DNA of 44,522 nucleotides from DATJQA01 sp038057515. Lineage in GTDB: Bacteria > Patescibacteriota > Minisyncoccia > UBA6257 > 2-01-FULL-56-20. The stretch is taken from positions 1 through 44,522 of the forward strand of contig JBBUDB010000017.1 of the NCBI GenBank assembly GCA_038057515.1. The letters are read 5' to 3'. Under the pieces are notes generated by a model. The model saw only the letters and a program-made list of their open reading frames with translations. It had not been told where the DNA came from and made no database searches. The translations under genes were made by a program, and so were the position numbers. This document shows positions 32,805-40,063 of this stretch, one piece after another. Every line of letters starts with the position of its first letter. The first letter of the stretch is position 1.

Positions 32805-33536
32805 TTAGCGCACTTGGGACCACTCCTTGTGATAGGAGCGATTGAAAAACTTCACAAAGAAGGCATTGAGGAACCATTCGAGGAGAAGCCGTGGCCAGCC
32901 GATCTGGTGTGCTCGGCGGCCGGTGTGATATACCGTGAGCAATCGTTCGAAAAACGTCCGACCGCGCTTCGCGAGCCGAACAAACATTTCGTTGTCCTCG
33001 GCGACGGCCAGATGTTCGCGATAGCCGCCGAGTTCGTGAAAAATGCTCGCGCGGATCATTTGGAATTCGCCCGAGCCGCTACCGGTGTGGGTGACGTTGT
33101 TGTTGAACCAATGGGTAAGGTTCACGAAGCCGAAACACAACCGGTCGGCGAGCGTGGCTTCTTCGGGGAAAACGCGAAGTTTGACGGTCAGAGCCACAAT
33201 CGTAGGGTCGCCCATGAATCGGCCGAGGGCGACCCCGAAGAAGGCGTCGGGATTGGGAACAACCACGTCGGCGTCCACGAACACGAGATACTCTCCCCTT
33301 GCCCCCGAGGCGCCGCGGTTCTTGCCCCGGGCGATTCCCCGGGGAAGCTCCTCCGGACGTTGCGCGATTCGGGCGAATTTTTCGGCGATCGCCTGGGTGC
33401 CATCGGTCGAGCCGTCGTCCGCGACAATGACTTCGTAGGGATACGCCGTGAGGTGATCGGTAAAGGCCCGAAGCGTTTTCTCGATGGTTTTCACTTCATT
33501 GAGCGTCGGCACGACGATGGAAAGAATGGGCTTCAT
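32805..33536 (-). CDS. Family 2 glycosyltransferase
   Basis: A 243-residue GT-A enzyme: PILSIVVPTLNEVKTIEKTLRAF, YEVIVADDGSTDGTQ, FVDADVVVPNPDAFFG with DxD (about 92-94), GSGEFQMIRASIFHELGGY, then AEDNEMFVRLAKRG. It is clearly related to the next gene on the strand (32051-32800), probably an old duplication. It lies 4 bases before that gene and 9 bases after the DedA gene, within one minus-strand operon. Confidence 0.88.
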   Translation of the reverse strand: MKPILSIVVPTLNEVKTIEKTLRAFTDHLTAYPYEVIVADDGSTDGTQAIAEKFARIAQRPEELPRGIARGKNRGASGARGEYLVFVDADVVVPNPDAFFGVALGRFMGDPTIVALTVKLRVFPEEATLADRLCFGFVNLTHWFNNNVTHTGSGSGEFQMIRASIFHELGGYREHLAVAEDNEMFVRLAKRGRTFFERLLTVYHTGRRAHQIGWPRLLLEWFLNAFFVKFFNRSYHKEWSQVR

Positions 33537-33545
33537 GGGCGTCGG

Positions 33546-34139
33546 TTAAAAGGCATTTCTCAGATCGCGTTTGCGGAGCGCCCGGCTCACGCCGGCGATC
33601 GCCGCGATGACGATGACGACGAAAGCCGCGATTGCCGCCACGCGGAGACCTTCGTTCACCACGAGGTACAATTTGCCGAAGAAGTAGCCGACGCTCATCA
33701 GGATGCCGGTCCAGGCCATCTGGCCGACGGCATTGAAAATGAGATACTTCCGGAAGGGAATGCGCACCGCGCCGGCGGTGATGAGAATAACGAGCGCGAA
33801 ACCGAGCCCCATGGTGATCTTTGAGAGAAACAAGACCTTGTTCTGGTGGCGATGAAATGCCGCCGCCGTTTTTTCGAAGAGTTCTTCTGAGATGTTCACC
33901 CAGTGGCCGTATTTGAGGATGAGCGCTCGGCCGCCCCAGTAGCCGACCGCGTACCAGATGACGTCGGCGAGGAGATCGCCGACCATGAGGGTGATGTAGA
34001 GCGGCCAGAAGCTGAAGTAGCCGAGTTTGAGAAGGAATCCGCCGAGCGTCATCACGATCGGCCCCTCAAGAACCGCGAGGGGAAAGACGATCGGGTAGCG
34101 GTACTGGATAAGCCAAGTAGCGATGGTTTCGAGGGTCAT
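33546..34139 (-). CDS. DedA/SNARE-associated family membrane protein
   Basis: A 197-residue DedA-family protein with about five hydrophobic segments: FPLAVLEGPIVMTLGGFLLKLG (re-entrant loop, about 19-40), LMVGDLLADVIWYAVGYWGGR (about 50-70), FLSKITMGLGFALVILITAGAVRIPFRKYL with the conserved Gly and Arg, and a last helix near 165-187. Members help recycle undecaprenyl phosphate across the membrane, which suits a gene next to a phosphotransferase and flippase locus. A GC-rich hairpin (34147-34163) lies just before its ATG in the leader. Confidence 0.85.
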   Translation of the reverse strand: MTLETIATWLIQYRYPIVFPLAVLEGPIVMTLGGFLLKLGYFSFWPLYITLMVGDLLADVIWYAVGYWGGRALILKYGHWVNISEELFEKTAAAFHRHQNKVLFLSKITMGLGFALVILITAGAVRIPFRKYLIFNAVGQMAWTGILMSVGYFFGKLYLVVNEGLRVAAIAAFVVIVIAAIAGVSRALRKRDLRNAF

Positions 34140-34196
34140 CCGTCTTCGGGGGGTCGGCCCCCGTATCTACTCATTGTACCCCGCCCGGGAATCATT

Positions 34197-34214
34197 TGAT
34201 ATACTGGGGATACT
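34197..34214 (+). promoter_or_regulatory. Extended -10 promoter of the PAP2-like gene
   Basis: TGA followed by TATACT (34200-34205) forms an extended -10. A second -10-like GATACT follows at 34209-34214, only 6 bases before the ATG at 34221. No well-spaced -35 is visible. Confidence 0.5.
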
Positions 34215-34220
34215 GTTTCC

Positions 34221-34886
34221 ATGAAGTGGTTTTTCTCGCGTCATGTCGGTTTTTGGACGAGGCGTCGGCTCGGTTCCTTCGGTCTCAGTTTCGCTCTTCT
34301 CGTGCTCAGCTTACTCGTGCAGATGAGCGCCGGAGCGGCCTCGGCCCGGAGGGCGCTCTCCTCAAGCGCGGTACACGACATCATCCTCGACAATATTCCG
34401 GTCGTCGATCTTAGCTTCGTGATCGTCCAGGGCGCGCTGATCTTTGCCCTGGGGTTTATCGCCACTGGGATCATTCGGCCCCGATACCTCATTTTCGGCA
34501 TGAAAGCGACCGCCCTCCTCGTTCTCACCAGGGCCGTCTTCATTAATCTCACGAACCTGGGCATCCACCCGAACGAACTCTTCCTGGGCGCGATGGCGTC
34601 GGCGAGCTATTCGCTTTACCAGCTGGTTGATTTTCCCGGCAATTATTTTTTCTCCGGGCACACTGCCTTGCCGCTTCTCGCGGCGCTCATCGTTTGGCAA
34701 GAACGCCCTTGGCGCCTGGCGTTCCTCGCGGCGAGCGTTTTCTTCGGAGCCAGCGTGCTTTTGGCTCATATCCACTATTCCATCGACGTCTTCGCCGCGC
34801 CCTTCATCGCTTATGGGGTGTACCGGGTCGCCGCCAAGCTTTTCCCGGCCGATTACGCGCTCGCGGTCGAAGAAGCGGCGGTTTGA
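34221..34886 (+). CDS. PAP2/sphingomyelin-synthase-like membrane phosphatase
   Basis: A 221-residue membrane protein with about six helices. The catalytic set of the PAP2_C type is visible: YFFSGHTALPLLAAL (first His) and AHIHYSIDVFAAPFIAYG (second His and Asp, the HYS-x-D motif). Sphingomyelin-synthase relatives transfer or remove a phospho-headgroup; bacterial members are mostly undecaprenyl-diphosphate or lipid phosphatases. Here it may dephosphorylate the carrier lipid after export (inference). It diverges from the DedA gene. Its TGA stop (34884-34886) touches the left arm of a long inverted repeat. Confidence 0.8.
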   Translation: MKWFFSRHVGFWTRRRLGSFGLSFALLVLSLLVQMSAGAASARRALSSSAVHDIILDNIPVVDLSFVIVQGALIFALGFIATGIIRPRYLIFGMKATALLVLTRAVFINLTNLGIHPNELFLGAMASASYSLYQLVDFPGNYFFSGHTALPLLAALIVWQERPWRLAFLAASVFFGASVLLAHIHYSIDVFAAPFIAYGVYRVAAKLFPADYALAVEEAAV

Positions 34887-35014
34887 CCCGGTAGCACAAC
34901 GGCGATACCTAAGAAGACGAGCATTTAGGGTGTCCGGGAAACGAAGAGCACTCTGGTCTTCTCTCGCATTGGCAAGGATTTCTTGTCTATTTTGTCGCCG
35001 TTGTGCTACCGGGT
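34886..35014. repeat. Long inverted repeat, family A copy 1
   Basis: A perfect 20 bp inverted repeat: left arm ACCCGGTAGCACAACGGCGA (34886-34905), right arm 34995-35014, with an 89 nt loop that contains a nested AGAAGAC/GTCTTCT pair (34912-34918 and 34952-34958 region). It shares arm sequence with 37840-37917. The right arm is directly followed by TTGACA, the -35 box of the next gene. Confidence 0.85.
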
Positions 35015-35044
35015 TTGACATCCGAAAAACGTGACTGGTAGAAT
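35015..35044 (+). promoter_or_regulatory. Promoter for a leaderless dsbA-like transcript
   Basis: TTGACA (35015-35020), an 18 nt spacer and TAGAAT (35039-35044), with TGG just before the -10. The ATG at 35054 is 9 bases after the -10 box. Confidence 0.75.
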
Positions 35045-35053
35045 GGACGGACT

Positions 35054-35869
35054 ATGAACGAAGAACACAAAAAAGAAGAAATTGCAGAAACAGAAGAAAT
35101 CATCTCCGCGGACGCAAAGTTTTCGGACGAGGTCGAGTTGGGGAACAGGACGGCAAGCGTCGCGAAACCGAACGACAAATTTTTGCCGGCGAGCATCTTG
35201 ATTGCCGCCGTCATGATTTCCGGATCCGTTCTCTACGCTTTGGGCGGAGGCGGCCGGACGGCAGGGACGCCGCCGGCGCCTAGCGCCGGTGATAATGTCG
35301 ATCCAACCGTCGCCCAGGCGGCGCTTCTCGAGCTCCGCCCGCGCGATACGATCTTGGGCGATCCGAATGCGCCAGTCACGCTCATCGAATACGGCGACTA
35401 CCAGTGCCCGTTCTGCGGCCGGTTCTTTACGCAAACGGAGCCCCTCATCAAGGAGGCCTATGTGAAGACGAACAAGGTGAGGATGATTTACCGCGAGTTG
35501 GCGTTCCTCGGACCCGAATCCGTAGAAACAGCCAAGGCGGCGGAGTGCGCGAAAGATCAGAGCAAGTTTTGGGCATACCACGACGCTCTCTTTACGGCCG
35601 AGATAAAGGACGGCGCGGAGAATAACGGCAACCTCAACAAAGAACTTTTTGTGAAAATCGCCAAGGACCTCAAAATGAATGTGGGCGATTTCACGAGCTG
35701 TCTCGACGCGAATAAGTACGCCGATGAGGTGACGGCGGTGACGGACGCCGCTCGGGCGGGCGGTATCAACGCCACACCCATGACTTTTGTGGACAAAGAG
35801 CTCGTCCAAGGCGCCCAGCCATTCGCGGTCTTTAAAACCGCCATTGACAAGGCGCTCGAAGCGCAGTAA
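35054..35869 (+). CDS. DsbA-like membrane-anchored thiol oxidoreductase
   Basis: A 271-residue protein: an acidic cytoplasmic tail (1-44), one membrane segment (about 45-65), a Pro/Gly linker (66-90) and a DsbA-like thioredoxin fold with YGDYQCPFCGRFF (Cys118 and Cys121) and the cis-Pro loop NATPMTFVD (about 242-250). Extracytoplasmic disulphide oxidation or isomerisation of secreted proteins is the expected role. It leads a redox neighbourhood with glutaredoxin (36476) and thioredoxin reductase (36829). A promoter for the next gene lies inside its last codons (35844). Confidence 0.9.
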   Translation: MNEEHKKEEIAETEEIISADAKFSDEVELGNRTASVAKPNDKFLPASILIAAVMISGSVLYALGGGGRTAGTPPAPSAGDNVDPTVAQAALLELRPRDTILGDPNAPVTLIEYGDYQCPFCGRFFTQTEPLIKEAYVKTNKVRMIYRELAFLGPESVETAKAAECAKDQSKFWAYHDALFTAEIKDGAENNGNLNKELFVKIAKDLKMNVGDFTSCLDANKYADEVTAVTDAARAGGINATPMTFVDKELVQGAQPFAVFKTAIDKALEAQ

Positions 35870-35872
35870 ATT
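35844..35872 (+). promoter_or_regulatory. Promoter inside the 3' end of the dsbA-like gene
   Basis: TTGACA (35844-35849), a 17 nt spacer and TAAATT (35867-35872). It would start a transcript near 35879 with a leader of about 95 nt before the zinc-ribbon gene at 35974. Confidence 0.5.
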
Positions 35873-35973
35873 GATTGCATAACGAAGTTAGCCGACGGCG
35901 CGACGATACGTAGGTAGTCCGCTCCGAATGCGCTCTCGTTCGTCAAAGGGCGAAAAACAAGAGAATCATCGTA

Positions 35974-36174
35974 ATGGACTATCAGAATGGACCTCGGCCG
36001 GAGCGCGTCATGCACAAGGCCGGTGATGCTGACGGTTGCACCGGCGAATGGGCCTGCTCGAAATGCGGGGCCAAGATCGACCAGCTTCCGTTTGCGCCGG
36101 ACCCGAGCCGGTTGGGCCAGCTGAAGTGCCGCGACTGCCATAAGGCGTCGATGGGCAACTTCCGCCGCTACTAA
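35974..36174 (+). CDS. Small zinc-ribbon protein
   Basis: A 66-residue protein with two CxxC pairs: ACSKCGAKIDQLPFAPDPSR then LKCRDCHKASM, i.e. C-x2-C-x20-C-x2-C, which should bind one Zn. Its FAPDPSR-like centre resembles the small CxxC-x17-CxxC domain proteins frequent in Patescibacteria. Function unknown; such proteins are usually thought to bind RNA or nucleoprotein. The N-terminal 25 residues are disordered-looking and basic. It has a long leader (about 95 nt) and an intrinsic terminator at 36205-36228, so it is transcribed alone or from the internal promoter at 35844. Confidence 0.75.
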   Translation: MDYQNGPRPERVMHKAGDADGCTGEWACSKCGAKIDQLPFAPDPSRLGQLKCRDCHKASMGNFRRY

Positions 36175-36204
36175 GATCCGAAAGTTCGAGATCTTCTCGC
36201 AAAG

Positions 36205-36228
36205 ACCCCTGCCTACGCGGGGGTTTTT
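36205..36228 (+). terminator. Intrinsic terminator after the zinc-ribbon gene
   Basis: ACCCC (36205-36209) pairs with GGGGT (36220-36224), followed by TTTT. Five bases later the next -35 box begins. Confidence 0.75.
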
Positions 36229-36232
36229 GGTT

Positions 36233-36262
36233 TTGACGCCTCGCGCGTCGGCAGGGTAGAAT
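36233..36262 (+). promoter_or_regulatory. Promoter for a leaderless GTG-started gene
   Basis: TTGACG (36233-36238), an 18 nt spacer and TAGAAT (36257-36262). The GTG start codon at 36270 lies 7 bases after the -10, i.e. almost exactly at the expected transcription start. Confidence 0.65.
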
Positions 36263-36269
36263 CAATTTC

Positions 36270-36479
36270 GTGATCGTACCCTCCGTTCATCTCGGTCTCG
36301 GTTTATGGATCATGGTTTCGCCATGGCTCCTGGGCTCGAGCGGCAACTCGCTCATGCTTTGGAGCAATACCGCCGTTGGCCTGGGACTTTTGATCGCCGC
36401 CCTCTGGGAGTTTTTCGGTCACAAAGACAAGGCGGTATCGGAGATAGAGAATAAAAAGGTCGTTAGTAATTCAAGATGA
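36270..36479 (+). CDS. SPW-repeat small membrane protein
   Basis: A 69-residue protein with two membrane helices (about 6-23 and 30-48). WIMVSPWLLGSSG carries the Ser-Pro-Trp motif of the SPW repeat family, a poorly understood group of small integral membrane proteins. The start is the GTG at 36270, supported by promoter spacing. Its TGA overlaps the ATG of the glutaredoxin gene, so the two are co-translated. The function is unknown. Confidence 0.72.
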   Translation: MIVPSVHLGLGLWIMVSPWLLGSSGNSLMLWSNTAVGLGLLIAALWEFFGHKDKAVSEIENKKVVSNSR

Positions 36480-36754
36480 CGCATAATCTAAGCATGGATA
36501 CGGCAAACGTAAAAAAGGCGAGCGTGAAGATGTACACGACCCCAACGTGCGTGTACTGCAAAATGACGAAAGAGTTCTTTACGAAGAACAAGGTGGAATA
36601 TTCCGAAGTGAATGTTGCCGAAGATGATGCCGCGCGCGAAGAAATGATCCAGAAGTCCGGACAGCTCGGCGTGCCGGTCATTGATGTGAATGGTGAGATT
36701 TTCATTGGCTTTGACAAGAAGGGTCTTTCGGAGGCGCTGGGAATCGCGGGATAA
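36476..36754 (+). CDS. Glutaredoxin-like (NrdH-type) protein
   Basis: A 92-residue thioredoxin-fold redox protein with KMYTTPTCVYCKMTKEFF (active-site Cys25 and Cys28) and GQLGVPVIDVNGEIFIGFDK, holding the TVP-type cis-Pro and the GFD segment. Small glutaredoxins with a non-CPYC motif can be reduced by thioredoxin reductase, which is the next gene downstream. ATGA overlap with the SPW gene supports the start at 36476; another ATG lies at 36494. Confidence 0.88.
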   Translation: MTHNLSMDTANVKKASVKMYTTPTCVYCKMTKEFFTKNKVEYSEVNVAEDDAAREEMIQKSGQLGVPVIDVNGEIFIGFDKKGLSEALGIAG

Positions 36755-36809
36755 AAGTCGCTCCTAAACCCCAGGTTTCCCGCTCGGGGCGCGGAATATC
36801 TCGGGCTTG

Positions 36810-36818
36810 TGATACGAT
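36810..36818 (+). promoter_or_regulatory. Extended -10 promoter of trxB
   Basis: TGA then TACGAT (36813-36818), 10 bases before the ATG at 36829, without a recognisable -35. Suggests a leaderless mRNA. Confidence 0.45.
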
Positions 36819-36828
36819 AACAAAAACG

Positions 36829-37752
36829 ATGTATGAATTACTAATCATCGGCGGTGGTCCCGGCGGCGTTGCCGCCGGTATTTACGCTGCCCGAAAAAGG
36901 ATTCCGGCGGCGATCGTGGCCGAAAGCTTTGGCGGCCAGTCCATCGTGTCTGCCGACGTGCAGAACTGGGTAGGCACGAAATCCGTTTCGGGCTTTGAGC
37001 TCGCGAAGATGCTCGAAGAGCACTTGCGTGCCCAGGAAGGCATCGTGATTGTGGACGAAGACACGGTTTCGGCCGTGGTCGATAAGGGCGATCACTTCGT
37101 GGCCACGACGGCGAAGGGCCAGACCATTGAAGCGCGGCGACTCTTAATCGCCTCTGGGTCGCGGCGGCGGAAGCTCGGCGTGCCGGGAGAGAAAGAGCTC
37201 GACGGTCGGGGCGTGGCCTACTGCTCCACTTGCGATGCCCCGATCTTTAAGGGAAAGACGGTCGCGGTCGTGGGCGGCGGGAACGCCGGCCTCGAAGCCG
37301 TTCTTGATCTTTTGCCCTATGCCGAAAAAATATATCTCCTTGAATACGGCGAATCTCCCAAGGGCGATGCGGTGACACTCGCGAAAATCAAAGCCGACCC
37401 GAAGGTGGAGATAATCACCATGGCCGCGACGAACGCGATCCTCGGGGGAAAAACGGTAACAGGCTTGCGCTACGAAGATCGCCGTACGAAAGAGAAGAAG
37501 GAGCTCTCCTTGGGCGGCGTCTTCGTTGAGATCGGCGCCATTCCGAACGCGGACTTCGTGAAGGGACTCGTCGAGCTGAACTCTCTCGGCGAAATTATCG
37601 TCGACCATAAAACCCAGCGTGCCTCGCACCCGCGCATCTGGGCGGTGGGGGATGTTTCCGACGTGCTTTATAAGCAGAACAATATTTCCGCCGGCGATGC
37701 CGTGAAGGCGATCTTGAATATTGCCGAGGAGATGGCCAAGGGGAGTTTGTAG
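36829..37752 (+). CDS. trxB: Thioredoxin reductase
   Basis: A 307-residue flavoprotein with FAD-binding LLIIGGGPGGVAAGIYAAR (3-21), the redox-active CSTCDAP (Cys132, Cys135), a second Rossmann motif VAVVGGGNAGLEAVLDLL (NAD(P)H), and the C-terminal FAD segment RIWAVGDVSDV. Length is typical. It reduces thioredoxin or the glutaredoxin-like protein encoded just upstream. In the NADPH-binding domain the usual HRRxxxRA motif is not seen: the strand after GGGNAG leads to LLEYGESPKGDAV, so cofactor preference may differ from E. coli TrxB. Confidence 0.93.
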   Translation: MYELLIIGGGPGGVAAGIYAARKRIPAAIVAESFGGQSIVSADVQNWVGTKSVSGFELAKMLEEHLRAQEGIVIVDEDTVSAVVDKGDHFVATTAKGQTIEARRLLIASGSRRRKLGVPGEKELDGRGVAYCSTCDAPIFKGKTVAVVGGGNAGLEAVLDLLPYAEKIYLLEYGESPKGDAVTLAKIKADPKVEIITMAATNAILGGKTVTGLRYEDRRTKEKKELSLGGVFVEIGAIPNADFVKGLVELNSLGEIIVDHKTQRASHPRIWAVGDVSDVLYKQNNISAGDAVKAILNIAEEMAKGSL

Positions 37753-37774
37753 AAGGCGCCGGGGGCGGGGATCG

Positions 37775-37844
37775 ACCCCGTTAGAGGTCGCCCCGCCGCA
37801 GGCGTGGCCACGACCACCTCGGGGCGGTCTACCTCTCACGGTGT
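37775..37844. repeat. Inverted repeat, family B copy 1
   Basis: ACCCCGTTAGAGGT (37775-37788) pairs with ACCTCTCACGGTGT (37831-37844) at 12 of 14 positions, and an inner CGCCCCG (37789-37795) pairs with CGGGGCG (37820-37826). The outer arm begins ACCCCGTTAGA exactly as the element at 41735. The right end overlaps family A copy 2 by five bases. Confidence 0.7.
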
Positions 37845-37917
37845 CAACCCGGTAGTACAACGGCGATGATGTCTTTTTGGAGTTGTTTTGTCGCCGTTGT
37901 ACTACCGGGTTGACACC
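37840..37917. repeat. Long inverted repeat, family A copy 2
   Basis: A perfect 27 bp inverted repeat (37840-37866 and 37891-37917) with a 24 nt loop. The core CCGGTAGTACAACGGCGA matches copy 1 at 34886 except for one base (GTAGC versus GTAGT), and the bases flanking the loop (GAT and TTTTG) are also shared. The right arm contains the groES -35 TTGACA (37910-37915). Confidence 0.9.
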
Positions 37918-37938
37918 GACCGGCAACCCGCCTAAGAT
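37910..37938 (+). promoter_or_regulatory. groESL promoter
   Basis: TTGACA (37910-37915), a 17 nt spacer and TAAGAT (37933-37938). Expected transcription start near 37945, inside the operator that follows. Confidence 0.8.
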
Positions 37939-37941
37939 GAC

Positions 37942-37968
37942 TTAGCAACCTTAGGCAAGGGTTGCTAA
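37942..37968 (+). promoter_or_regulatory. Variant CIRCE operator (HrcA site)
   Basis: TTAGCAACC, a 9 nt spacer and GGTTGCTAA: a perfect 9-9-9 inverted repeat, exactly the CIRCE geometry. The classic arms are TTAGCACTC/GAGTGCTAA, so the outer TTAGCA/TGCTAA is kept and the inner three bases differ. Its position over the transcription start of groES fits heat-shock repression by HrcA. A slightly longer GCAACCC/GGGTTGC pairing also overlaps it. Confidence 0.8.
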
Positions 37969-37997
37969 TTAGTCGGTTTTTGATGTAATAAAAACAC

Positions 37998-38288
37998 ATG
38001 AACTTCAAACCATTATCAAATCACATCTTCCTCGAACCGCTTGAGGAGGAGAAGGCGACGAAGTCGGGAATCCTGCTTCCCGAAACGTCAGAGAAGGAGC
38101 GCCCCATCCGCGGCACGGTCGTGGCCGTCGGCCCCGGCAAGAAGAACGAAAAAGGCGAACTCCAGCAGATGTCCGTCAAAGTCGGCGACAAGGTCCTCTT
38201 TAAAAAATACGGCCCGGACGAGATCGAGCTCGACGGCAAAAAGTATCTGGTCGGCGACGAAGACGATATTTTGGCAATCATTAACTAG
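37998..38288 (+). CDS. groES: Co-chaperonin GroES
   Basis: A 96-residue chaperonin 10: FKPLSNHIFLEPLEEEKATKSGI with the mobile loop (about 16-32), ETSEKERPIRGTVVAVGPGK, KVGDKVLFKKYGPDEIELDGK, and VGDEDDILAII. It caps GroEL during folding. It leads the bicistronic groESL operon with promoter and CIRCE-like operator upstream. No SD is present; an AT-rich leader precedes the ATG. Its TAG stop lies in a CTAG. Confidence 0.97.
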   Translation: MNFKPLSNHIFLEPLEEEKATKSGILLPETSEKERPIRGTVVAVGPGKKNEKGELQQMSVKVGDKVLFKKYGPDEIELDGKKYLVGDEDDILAIIN

Positions 38289-38310
38289 GTAGCTAGTCAC
38301 CAGTGACTAG
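38285..38310. repeat. CTAG-rich palindrome between groES and groEL
   Basis: Three CTAG units, two of them within the perfect inverted repeat CTAGTCAC-CA-GTGACTAG (38293-38310). AGTGACTAG is also found in the spacer at 29719-29746. It could act as an mRNA-processing or stability hairpin within groESL. Confidence 0.55.
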
Positions 38311-38327
38311 TAAGCTAATCTGAAACC

Positions 38328-39986
38328 ATGTCCAAAGAAATAAAATTTAACGACGAAGCGCGCGTAGCGATCAGAAAGGGCATCGATAAGCTCGCCGAGG
38401 CGGTCAAGATGACGCTTGGTCCGAGGGGCCGGGCGGTCGTCATCGAGAAGTCCTACGGCCCGCCGCAGGTCACCTTTGACGGCGTGACGGTGGCGAAGGA
38501 GATCGAACTGCAGGACAAATATGAAAATCTTGGCGCCGAATTCTTAAAACAGGCGGCCGATAAGACGAACGACAATGTCGGCGACGGCACGACGACCTCG
38601 GTGGTTTTGGCCCAGGCCATGATCGACGAGGGCGAGAAGGCCATTCACGAGAAGGGCTTCAACGTCATTCACTTGGCCGAAGAACTGAAGAAGGGAGCGG
38701 GGGCCATCTTAAAGGCGCTTGAAGACCAAAAAGAACCGATCAACGACACGAAAAAGATAGAGGAGGTCGCCACGCTTTCGTCTAAGGACGCCGAGATCGG
38801 CGGGCTTATCGCCGAAGTGATGGAAAAGATCGGCCGCGAGGGCGTGGTTACCATCGAGGACTCGAACACCATCGGCAACGCCTACGAGATGGTGGAAGGC
38901 ATGCAGTTCGACCGCGGTTATTTGAGCCAGTACATGATCACCAATCAAGAGCGGATGGAATCGGCTCTGGAGGATCCGTACGTTCTCGTGACCGATAAGA
39001 AGATCGGTTCGATCCAGGAGCTTCTGCCGGTTTTGGAAAAGATCGTGGCGAGCGGCAAGAAGGAACTCGTTATCATTGCCGAAGAAGTCGAGGGCGAGGC
39101 GCTGGCCACGCTCGTCGTCAATAAGCTGCGCGGCGTCTTCAGTGTCCTGGCGGTCAAAGCCCCGGGCTTCGGCGATCGCCGCAAAGAGATGCTTCAGGAT
39201 ATCGCCGTCGTTGTGGGCGCGGAGTTCATCTCCGACGAACTCGGCAAGAAACTTGACTCTGTTGATCTCGAGTCGCTCGGTCATGCGGGTCGCGTCGTGG
39301 CCACCAAAGACAACACCATTATCGTCGGCGGCAAGGGCGACAAGAAGGCGATCGCCGAGCGCGTTGCCCAGATCAAGGCCCAGATAAAAAAGACCGATTC
39401 TGATTTCGACAAGGACAAACTTCAGGAGCGACTCGGCAAGCTCTCCGGCGGCGTGGCCGTCATCAAGGTTGGCGCGCCGACCGAGTCCGCCCAGAAGGAG
39501 TTGAAACAACGCGTCGAAGATGCGGTTTCGGCCACGCGCGCCGCGATGGAGGAGGGCATCGTGCCAGGCGGCGGTATGGCGCTCTTTAACGCGCGGTTGA
39601 AGCTCGAACATCACGGGGAAAAACCAGTGAGCGAAACAGAGAAGGCGGCCGGCGAAATATTGAAGCGCGCCATGGAAGCGCCACTCGGCGCCATTATCGC
39701 GAATAGCGGCGAGTCGGTAAGCAAGATAGACGAACTGCGCCGCAAGAAAACCGAGTCGAAAGATATCTGGCTGGGCTTCAACGCCATCTCGAACAAGATC
39801 GAGGACCTCAAAGCCGCCGGCATCATCGATCCCCTGAAAGTCACGAAGACGGCGTTCCTGAATGCCGTTTCCGTGGCTTCGACCTATCTCGTGATCGGCG
39901 CGGCCATCACCGAGATCCCCGAAAAGAAAGGCGCCCCGATGGGCGGCGGGGGAATGGATATGGGCGGCATGGGGATGGGGATGTAG
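38328..39986 (+). CDS. groEL: Chaperonin GroEL
   Basis: A 552-residue 60 kDa chaperonin with the equatorial ATP-binding motifs VKMTLGPRGRAVVIEKSYG and VGDGTTTSVVLAQAMI, the apical segment EGVVTIEDSNTIGNAYEMVEGMQFDRGYLS, the AVKAPGFGDRRKEML motif, GGVAVIKVGAPTE, and EEGIVPGGGMAL. The C-terminus ends in a Gly-Met-rich tail (GGGGMDMGGMGMGM type). It starts 39 bases after groES and is followed by a strong intrinsic terminator. Confidence 0.98.
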   Translation: MSKEIKFNDEARVAIRKGIDKLAEAVKMTLGPRGRAVVIEKSYGPPQVTFDGVTVAKEIELQDKYENLGAEFLKQAADKTNDNVGDGTTTSVVLAQAMIDEGEKAIHEKGFNVIHLAEELKKGAGAILKALEDQKEPINDTKKIEEVATLSSKDAEIGGLIAEVMEKIGREGVVTIEDSNTIGNAYEMVEGMQFDRGYLSQYMITNQERMESALEDPYVLVTDKKIGSIQELLPVLEKIVASGKKELVIIAEEVEGEALATLVVNKLRGVFSVLAVKAPGFGDRRKEMLQDIAVVVGAEFISDELGKKLDSVDLESLGHAGRVVATKDNTIIVGGKGDKKAIAERVAQIKAQIKKTDSDFDKDKLQERLGKLSGGVAVIKVGAPTESAQKELKQRVEDAVSATRAAMEEGIVPGGGMALFNARLKLEHHGEKPVSETEKAAGEILKRAMEAPLGAIIANSGESVSKIDELRRKKTESKDIWLGFNAISNKIEDLKAAGIIDPLKVTKTAFLNAVSVASTYLVIGAAITEIPEKKGAPMGGGGMDMGGMGMGM

Positions 39987-40016
39987 TTTTCTGCTTCGCT
40001 TTCGCGTAAAGCAAAG

Positions 40017-40040
40017 ACCCGCATTTCGGTGCGGGTTTTT
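40017..40040 (+). terminator. groEL terminator
   Basis: ACCCGCA (40017-40023), a 6 nt loop, TGCGGGT (40030-40036) and TTTT. It is a textbook intrinsic terminator. Confidence 0.88.
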
Positions 40041-40063
40041 GATTATTACAGAAACATTCGTGG

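Noticed and set aside
34886..37917. CRISPR array
   Set aside because: The repeats are inverted pairs at distant sites, not regularly spaced direct repeats, and no cas genes are present.
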